Source of the DNA: Mesorhizobium sp. M00.F.Ca.ET.216.01.1.1
GTDB taxonomy: Bacteria > Pseudomonadota > Alphaproteobacteria > Rhizobiales > Rhizobiaceae
Direction of reading: 5' to 3'
DNA: 47,001 bases
NCBI RefSeq assembly: GCF_004010325.2
Contig: NZ_SADR02000037.1
Location: forward strand, 1 to 47,001
Shown: positions 42,176 through 47,001 of the stretch, in pieces
Numbering within the stretch: the first letter of the stretch is position 1
How the letters are laid out: every line of letters begins with the position of its first letter
Position numbers and translations under genes: made by a program
Notes under the pieces: model-generated
The model's input: only the letters and a program-made list of their open reading frames with translations
The model's database searches: none
What the model was told of the DNA's origin: nothing

Positions 42176-42605
42176 GAACTTGGGAGAGATGGCGGTTCCT
42201 TTCTCCTCGATTATCGTCTACGCGTCTCACCGGCCCGCGCTGAGCGATATTGACGACGTGATTACGACCAGCCCTTCGAAGATCGGCTGCGGCGTAGCCC
42301 ACAAGAAAACCGGGCACATGGCGGTCACGGCCGAACGGCAGCCTGCAGCTCTTTTGGATCCAAGCCAGACGGTCCGGCAGCGGTCCCGATTCAGGCAAAG
42401 TTCGCCTGGGCGGCTTTGCGCCCAAACTTGGACCTAGAGTCCAATTTTGCGGTTGCCAGAAAGCAGACATCTCCAGCGACCAACTGGGGGTCGGGTCGCG
42501 CCAGGAACCTGCTATCCCGGTAGAGACGATTGACGGTCTCATCGGTATCGGCGGAGCCGCGAATCTGTGGTAAGCCGCCGCTCAACCAACCAAAGGACGA
42601 CACCT
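42176..42605. other. Stretch without a confident gene
   Basis: A rightward frame from ATG 42189 (AVPFSSIIVYASHRPALSDI) has no ribosome site or family match. The only structure is one copy of a degenerate repeat near 42446-42488. Confidence 0.35.
42446..42488. repeat. Degenerate intergenic repeat, copy 1
   Basis: TTGCGGTTGCCAGAAAGCAG followed by ACATCTCCAGCGACCAACTGG resembles 42957-43000 at about three quarters of positions. The core GAAAGCAGACAT recurs near 43100-43112. Confidence 0.45.
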
Positions 42606-42836
42606 GTGAGCGAACCGACCGTGGCCCAGGCGACCGAAAGTATCTATGCCTCCCTCCGGGCGGACAATGCCGACATCGACGCACATATCGCGACGCTTAA
42701 AGCGGCACTGACACGAGAAGGGATAAAACAGGCGGTGTTCGATCCGACCAAGTTGGCGCAGAACAACCGCTCGGGGCGCAAGTTGATGCAGGCCTATTTT
42801 CGGCAGCGCGGCGTGAGCGTGAGGTTTTCGGACTAG
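42606..42836 (+). CDS. Small hypothetical protein (76 aa)
   Basis: The start GTG 42606 has AGGACG upstream. The protein is helical and basic at its end: SIYASLRADNADIDAHIATL and DPTKLAQNNRSGRKLMQAYF, then RQRGVSVRFSD. The C-terminal half has a coherent, coding-like pattern. No function is known. Confidence 0.55.
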   Translation: MSEPTVAQATESIYASLRADNADIDAHIATLKAALTREGIKQAVFDPTKLAQNNRSGRKLMQAYFRQRGVSVRFSD

Positions 42837-42956
42837 TAGAGCCGCGCGCGGGTGATCTCAAGCGCGCCGTTGGGAGTTCTCGGGCCGGTCCGGCGGTTCG
42901 CCATCTGGACCATCTGGACGTCGGGACTGCGCCCCAATGTCGGCCATTGACGTTAT

Positions 42957-43000
42957 CTTTGCTGTTGCCCGATAGCAGACGTTGCCAGCGATCACCCTGG
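42957..43000. repeat. Degenerate intergenic repeat, copy 2
   Basis: CTTTGCTGTTGCCCGATAGC and AGACGTTGCCAGCGATCACC parallel copy 1. In the leftward frame both encode similar peptides (CFLATAKLDS and CYRATAKITS), so they may be remnants of a duplicated gene rather than a structural repeat. The rest of 42837-43368 shows no gene. Confidence 0.45.
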
Positions 43001-43151
43001 ACATCGTAGTTGCGCCAGGAGTCGACCGTCGGCACCGAGATATCAAAGTCTTGATTGGGGCCGTGAACGGACTGGCGGCTTCGCAGGAGCGAGTCCAGGA
43101 AAGCAGACATTCGTTTGCGTTCGAATAGACAGTAGGTTCGACTCTCGTCCC

Positions 43152-43181
43152 GCGCGCCACGGCCGATGAAAATGGGCACTA
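43152..43181 (+). repeat. 30 bp repeat, copy 1
   Basis: GCGCGCCACGGCCGATGAAA followed by ATGGGCACTA occurs again at 45488-45517 with one mismatch, 2.3 kb away in the same orientation. Confidence 0.6.
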
Positions 43182-43368
43182 TTGCTGCGCCGTTCTACTA
43201 TGATTCCGCAACCCGCCACGCGCTCCAATCGGTCAATCTGCGGCGCTCTGCGACTTGGCGCTAGCGGGTATACTCTTCCAAGCGACCGCCAACCTTCACC
43301 GAGTTGATCAAGGCGTGGAGATCCGCGGCGAGTTCCATGCGCAGCAATTTGGGGCGGGCGCCGTGCCT

Positions 43369-44187
43369 TCAAAACGGAAAGGGTCGCGCTTGCAGCGCCT
43401 GGACGAAGGTCGCCACGGTCAGGGTCGCATAGGCGGCCGACCCCGCCGAAATCGCGACCCATCGTGCGGGAAGATTGAGGCGAGCGACGAACAAGGCCAG
43501 CAGCGGGATCACCTGCTCGGCGTGAATGCCGAAAAAGTGCGCCACCCGAAGATCGCCGCCCATGCGATTCCACGAGAAGACAGGCAAATGCCCGACATCG
43601 GCACCCACCGCGTGGCCCGTCTGCTGGCTCATATAGATCCCGAACCCGCCGCCCAGCGCGACAGTCAACAGCAGGCCGGCGATGACTGCGGCTCGATATT
43701 CCGGCCTAAGACCGTCCGCGGGTCGCCGCCAGATATTCCAGGCGAGCGGCACGTTCGCACCGACGATCAGCAGAACGGCCGCCCCCATCACCGCATACAT
43801 GACCGCATAGAATGGAGTGTCGTTGTTGAAGTGCGACCGTAGGCCATGCGCAGCCTGCCAGCCGATCCATACGAGTTCGAAGATGTTGGCGGCGATCAGG
43901 ACGGCCACCGTGCGACGCATCAGCGGCGTCTCACGCTGATTGGGGCGCACATAGCCCATGAACCAGGCGAAGGTCAGCACATGGACCGCGATCGAGAACA
44001 GGAACTTGGCCGGCTTGGCCCAGACGCTGACGCCATTGATAGTTCGGGGATCTATCATCGAGGCGGCGAGGACGGGCACGAGGAGCAGCAGGAGCGCCCC
44101 GCCGAAGCGGGTCAATGCCGGTTGCCGGCGTAGCCATTCGCTGAGAATTCCCATGCGGGTTGGGAGAGCGGTGAGCGTCGTGGCCAT
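43369..44187 (-). CDS. Polytopic membrane protein of unknown function
   Basis: 272 residues with about seven hydrophobic segments, for example RFGGALLLLLVPVLAASMID (about 27-46), FSIAVHVLTFAWFMGYV, FYAVMYAVMGAAVLLIVGAN and AAVIAGLLLTVALGGGFGIY. Charged loops carry several His residues (VHVLTF, AHGLRSHF, HFFGIHAEQ). The start at ATG 44187 overlaps the TGA of the ABA4-like gene and follows GGAGGCGACG, so the two are translated together. No family is recognised with certainty. Confidence 0.75.
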   Translation of the reverse strand: MATTLTALPTRMGILSEWLRRQPALTRFGGALLLLLVPVLAASMIDPRTINGVSVWAKPAKFLFSIAVHVLTFAWFMGYVRPNQRETPLMRRTVAVLIAANIFELVWIGWQAAHGLRSHFNNDTPFYAVMYAVMGAAVLLIVGANVPLAWNIWRRPADGLRPEYRAAVIAGLLLTVALGGGFGIYMSQQTGHAVGADVGHLPVFSWNRMGGDLRVAHFFGIHAEQVIPLLALFVARLNLPARWVAISAGSAAYATLTVATFVQALQARPFPF

Positions 44188-44621
44188 CACGTCGCCTCCT
44201 GTGGAGGCAAGAGCCGCAGCCCCAGGTAGAGAAGGAGCCCCGCCGGGCCGAACAGGAAGGTAAGTCCCAGACACGGAATCAGCGCAAAACGGTTGATCCT
44301 CCGCGTAAGCCCGTCCTCGATGATCCAGTTCCCAACGAAGAGATCGAAGGCGAGATAATGGAGCCAGCCTGCAACGAGCGCTGCATCTACCGCGAACAGC
44401 GCGCGCACCTGCTCAATCGAACCGAATCCGGCGCCGACCGCATTGCTCCAGCCTTGCCAGATCAACACCACATACGCGACGCCAAACAGCGCCGGGATGA
44501 ACAAACGCGTGGTGCGCCACACGGCGTCCCGTGCAATCGGGACGAACAGCGATGTCAGCAGTCCAAGCCAGCCGAGCATGGCGATGGTGCTAGCAGTACT
44601 GAACGCGAAACGAGGATCCAA
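44187..44621 (-). CDS. ABA4-like (DUF4281) membrane protein
   Basis: 144 residues with four helices: STASTIAMLGWLGLLTSLFV, FIPALFGVAYVVLIWQGW, DAALVAGWLHYLAFDLFVGN and LTFLFGPAGLLLYLGLRLLP. The motif WLHYLAFDLFVGNWI and the FGPAGLLLYL end are hallmarks of the family named after plant ABA4, needed for neoxanthin formation; the bacterial role is not known. The start appears to be TTG 44621. It is first in a two-gene leftward operon, divergent from the TetR gene. Confidence 0.8.
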   Translation of the reverse strand: MDPRFAFSTASTIAMLGWLGLLTSLFVPIARDAVWRTTRLFIPALFGVAYVVLIWQGWSNAVGAGFGSIEQVRALFAVDAALVAGWLHYLAFDLFVGNWIIEDGLTRRINRFALIPCLGLTFLFGPAGLLLYLGLRLLPPQEAT

Positions 44622-44635
44622 ATGCCTTGCCCCTT

Positions 44636-44686
44636 GGATCTACTCAGTGCATAGATTGTCTTATGAACCCCAATCTACCCAGTGTC
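44636..44686. promoter_or_regulatory. Direct-repeat operator candidate between TetR and ABA4 genes
   Basis: ATCTACTCAGTG (44638-44649) and ATCTACCCAGTG (44673-44684) differ at one base and start 35 bp apart in the divergent region. The second copy would lie inside the TetR reading if ATG 44663 were used, which supports a start at 44690. Confidence 0.5.
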
Positions 44687-44689
44687 AAG

Positions 44690-45283
44690 ATGGCGCGCGG
44701 CTATCATCACGGCGACCTCCGCGCCACCCTGCTGGGAGCTGCGAAAAGCCTTCTCGCAGAGAAGGGCGTCGAAGGTTTCAGCCTGCGTGAAACCGCGCGC
44801 CGCGCCGGCGTGTCATCCGGGGCCCCCAAACATCACTTCCGCGACGTTCGGGCCCTGCTGACGGCGATCGCGACGCTGGCGTTCGACGAACTCGCCGACC
44901 GGCTCGAGGCCGCGAGTTCAGACTGTTCCGCAGATCGCATGACGCGCATCCACGGCCAGGGTGCTGCCTACGTCCGCTTCGCGCTCGAGCAGCGCGCACG
45001 TTTCGATCTTATGTGGCGCGTCGCGCTGCTGGACATGAACGACCCCGAACGCTGCCGCGCAGGTGATCGGGCCTTCGCTGCGATGGACCGTCTCGTGCGA
45101 GGCGAAGACGCACCCGAGCTTGAACACAGCGATCCGCGCATGGCACCCTCGATCGCCTGCTGGTCGATTGTTCACGGATTTGCCCGGTTGGCCATTGATG
45201 GGACCTTTGGCCTAGGGGTGGATGCCGCGGAACGCGCGGCGGATGCCCTGTTGCCCGCAGTCCTGGCGCACCTCTCCGTTTAA
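44690..45283 (+). CDS. TetR-family transcriptional regulator
   Basis: 197 residues. The helix-turn-helix is in GFSLRETARRAGVSSGAPKH and HFRDVRALLTAI (about 29-60), preceded by RGYHHGDLRATLLGAAKSLL. The C-terminal ligand domain has FDLMWRVALLDMNDPERC and SIACWSIVHGFARLAIDG, matching TetR_C family regulators of the WHG type (VHGFARL). ATG 44690 is chosen over 44663 and 44627 because MARGYHHGDL is the usual N-terminus and the region upstream holds the direct repeats. It probably represses the divergent ABA4-like operon. Confidence 0.85.
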   Translation: MARGYHHGDLRATLLGAAKSLLAEKGVEGFSLRETARRAGVSSGAPKHHFRDVRALLTAIATLAFDELADRLEAASSDCSADRMTRIHGQGAAYVRFALEQRARFDLMWRVALLDMNDPERCRAGDRAFAAMDRLVRGEDAPELEHSDPRMAPSIACWSIVHGFARLAIDGTFGLGVDAAERAADALLPAVLAHLSV

Positions 45284-45658
45284 CCGCATCGCAGTCTCCA
45301 TTGATACCTCTTGCCTCAACGATGAGGGATTCGGCGACACATTCGAAGGTGAAGTCGCGGAATCCGAAGATGTAGTGGTTGAGATTACGCCAGGTCCTAC
45401 ACTACGTCGCCGGAGGCGCCCTGACCGTCGAACGGCAGCACAGAGACGGCGCCGCCGGCGCACCATAGCGTGCTCTGGCGTAGAATGGCGCGCCACGGTC
45501 GATGAAAATGGGCACTACCGAACTCCGTTACGAGGCGGACGGTCTACGATGCAGACTTCACTTCCCCGCAGCTGGTTGAGGCTTGTTCGCAAAACGAAAC
45601 TTCGCCGACCAGTCCTCTTGAAAGCAATGCGCTATCATTTCGATGGCTTGGGATTGCA
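45284..45658. other. Gene-free stretch
   Basis: No convincing frame. It includes the second copy of the 30 bp repeat (45488-45517). The longer rightward reading that begins inside the TetR gene is low-complexity Arg-rich sequence. Confidence 0.45.
45488..45517 (+). repeat. 30 bp repeat, copy 2
   Basis: Matches 43152-43181 at 29 of 30 positions (GGTCGATG in place of GGCCGATG). Confidence 0.6.
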
Positions 45659-46189
45659 TCAAGCGCGTCGCCGCCTTGCGATCTCCCGATAGAGCGCCTC
45701 GGGACTGACGCCGATCTCAAGGGCTAAAAACGACCGCTCGCCCTTGCGAGGCAGAGATCCGTTCCACGTTAGCCACGCGTTAAGGCGGGCTGCAACCGTC
45801 TTCAGGGAAAGGATCTCTGCGCGCAGTCGCGCACGCTGCACCTCGAGCGCGAGGTGACCGGCCCAGGCCGCCGCCAGTATCGGGTCGCCGGCGATCTGCC
45901 TCCGCACCTCGTCGCGCCCGACCACCCACGTCACTGCAGCGGTCTCGGCACGCGCGTCGCAGTGGTAGGTGGTCGCCCACAGAGAAGCCTCCGCAAGGAC
46001 TGCTTCTTTGCGGGCACGCTGGAGCACGAGCGCGGATCCATCCTCTTGATGGCGAATGAGATGCACTGAGCCCTCGCGAACTATGTGGAGAAGGCGCACA
46101 CGGTCACCCAGATGAAACAGCGTTTCGCCGACGGCGAAGCGGAGTTCGCGGCCAGGCAGGCGAGTTACAGCTGCGATCAAGTCAGACAT
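45659..46189 (-). CDS. Crp/Fnr-family transcriptional regulator
   Basis: About 176 residues. The cyclic-nucleotide-type sensor (about 10-115) has AVGETLFHLGDRVRLLHIVR and EGSVHLIRHQEDGSALVLQR. A dimer helix follows (LALEVQRARLRAEILSLKTV) and a short winged helix (LALEIGVSPEALYREIARRR). The phosphate-binding GxxxGExxL cassette residues of true CRP are not seen, so the effector is unlikely to be cAMP; there are no Fnr cysteines. Starts at ATG 46189 or 46201 are possible. The gene is divergent from the secreted protein at 46256 with a 66 bp gap, implying direct control. Confidence 0.82.
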   Translation of the reverse strand: MSDLIAAVTRLPGRELRFAVGETLFHLGDRVRLLHIVREGSVHLIRHQEDGSALVLQRARKEAVLAEASLWATTYHCDARAETAAVTWVVGRDEVRRQIAGDPILAAAWAGHLALEVQRARLRAEILSLKTVAARLNAWLTWNGSLPRKGERSFLALEIGVSPEALYREIARRRRA

Positions 46190-46255
46190 GATCGCTATCA
46201 TGTCCGACGCTTTGAGCGATATGGCAAGTAGAGTGCGATGGAATGGAGATTTGAA

Positions 46256-46813
46256 ATGACTCGCGCACTCGCCGCAATCGCCTGCCTTTTGATTCCCTAC
46301 GCCGCGCTGGCGCAAACGCCGGACGGTCATCGGCCAAATGAAGCGATGGCGCACCACCAAGATGGATCAGCACTTTCTGAGCCGGGGCAAGCTGCTTTCG
46401 CTGCCATTCAGGAGATCGTCGAGATCCTCGAAGCTGACCCGGCAACGGATTGGTCGAAGGTGAAGATAGATGCTCTGCGAGAACATCTCGTCGACATGGA
46501 CAACGTGACGCTCAAGTCGATCGTAACCGGCGAGCAGATTGAAGACGGAGTGCGTTTTCAGATTACCGGCCGCGGGCCGGTTCAAGAATCCATCCGCCGA
46601 ATGGTCGCCGCGCATGCAAGCGCCATGGACGGTGTTGACGGATGGCACTTCAACGCTTCAGAGATCAGTGAAGGTACCGAGCTGACCGTACTACCGACGG
46701 CGGCCGATCGCGCAATGCTCAGGGGACTCGGGTTCTTTGGGGTGATGGCTCGTGGCATGCACCATCAGGAACATCATCTCATGCTCGCGCGGGGACAGGC
46801 TCCTCACGAGTAA
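46256..46813 (+). CDS. Exported His-rich protein of unknown function
   Basis: 185 residues. The signal peptide RALAAIACLLIPYAALAQ ends near residue 20. The mature part has AAIQEIVEILEADPATDWSK, VDMDNVTLKSIVTGEQIEDG and a His/Met-rich C-terminus (ARGMHHQEHHLMLARG), which could bind metal such as copper. A second His pair is near the N-terminus (MAHHQDG). ATG 46256 follows GGAG. It is divergent from the Crp/Fnr gene, its probable regulator. No named family. Confidence 0.7.
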   Translation: MTRALAAIACLLIPYAALAQTPDGHRPNEAMAHHQDGSALSEPGQAAFAAIQEIVEILEADPATDWSKVKIDALREHLVDMDNVTLKSIVTGEQIEDGVRFQITGRGPVQESIRRMVAAHASAMDGVDGWHFNASEISEGTELTVLPTAADRAMLRGLGFFGVMARGMHHQEHHLMLARGQAPHE

Positions 46814-46902
46814 GCGCCTTGGCCACGACTGAAACTGCCAAGGTGTCAATCGGCTCGCAATCGGGACCCTGGATTGGAGTGGGCCCCTCGGGCCGGACAG
46901 GG

Positions 46903-47001
46903 TCAGGCCGCTGATTTGACCGTTTGCCGGGTGTGTGGATCCTCGAATTGCATTGGACTGAGATAGCCGAGTGCTGAGTGAAGCCGTCGGCGGTTGTAGA
47001 C
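46903..47001 (-). pseudogene. IS3-family transposase OrfB, 3' end (cut by the window edge)
   Basis: On the minus strand the last 32 codons read VYNRRRLHSALGYLSPMQFE and DPHTRQTVKSAA, then TGA at 46903-46905. The RRLHSALGYLSPxxFE block is the conserved C-terminus of IS3-family integrase-type transposases. Only the end lies in the window, so intactness is unknown. The IS terminus should lie in the 46815-46902 spacer, perhaps near TGGATTGGAGTGGGCCCC at 46870; this is not proven. Confidence 0.85.

Noticed and set aside
43255..43842. A 195-residue rightward frame opposite the polytopic membrane protein
   Set aside because: Highly charged complement of hydrophobic codons; no start signal.
45222..45692. 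A 156-residue rightward frame starting inside the TetR gene
   Set aside because: It overlaps the TetR 3' end in another frame and becomes Arg-rich low-complexity sequence; no ribosome site.

Overview
The window looks like an accessory region of a high-GC alphaproteobacterium, most probably a rhizobium (Hyphomicrobiales, Mesorhizobium-like). The main reasons are the AapJQM-type general amino-acid transporter, two class III cyclases fused to TolB-like/TPR modules, a GguC/AraD1-type FAH protein, and a dense scatter of decayed insertion sequences and gene relics. This placement is an inference from gene families, not a measured match.

Layout. 0.1-1.9 kb: a unit ended by inverted repeats, holding a membrane methyltransferase and a frameshifted IS5/IS427-type transposase. 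2.0-8.1 kb: a PHB-depolymerase-type esterase, a CocE/NonD hydrolase relic, a Tat-exported FAD oxidoreductase (BBE family), a membrane-anchored alpha/beta hydrolase, a truncated quinone reductase and a frameshifted conserved gene. 8.1-11.9 kb: a plasmid/ICE-like module. ParA, a small secreted protein and an XRE regulator run leftward. A ribbon-helix-helix relaxosome-like protein, a charged coiled-coil protein and a tiny membrane protein run rightward. Between them lies a stretch rich in TGTGA repeats, three direct repeats and a hairpin, which resembles an origin or transfer site. 12.0-14.3 kb: a PAT/bar-type acetyltransferase split by a 1.77 kb insert that carries an RTX-repeat protein. 14.4-19.7 kb: a c-type cytochrome, small exported-protein remnants, a cyclase-TolB-TPR protein that lacks a catalytic Asn, a frameshifted GNAT and a 167 bp MITE-like element.

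19.7-31.3 kb is the best-preserved functional unit. It holds a class IV aminotransferase, a 3-hydroxyisobutyrate-dehydrogenase-like enzyme, an L-rhamnonate-dehydratase-like enolase-superfamily enzyme, a GntR/FCD regulator, a UxaA-type dehydratase, a GguC/AraD1 FAH protein and an amino-acid ABC transporter (AapJ, Q, M; no AapP). Repeated TGG-N5-CCA palindromes lie upstream of the enolase-superfamily gene and of the FAH/transporter divergent promoter. They suggest one regulon that imports and degrades an unidentified acidic or amino sugar-type compound.

31.3-35.8 kb: a type I secretion ATPase fragment joined in frame to a truncated IS91 transposase, then a second and more intact cyclase-TolB-TPR gene, then the first residues of a third cyclase. 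35.8-42.8 kb: two AraC regulators around a membrane protein and a run of nitroreductase, AhpD-like protein, FMN azoreductase, DUF3788 protein and quinone-oxidoreductase-like genes, which look like a response to quinone, nitro or other electrophilic stress. 42.8-47.0 kb: an ABA4-like membrane protein operon divergent from a TetR regulator, a Crp/Fnr regulator divergent from a secreted protein, and the 3' end of an IS3-family transposase. No rRNA, tRNA or CRISPR array was seen.

About nine genes carry single-base frameshifts, some in short homopolymers. This is either real pseudogenisation in a mobile region or residual indel error in the assembly; the raw reads would decide.
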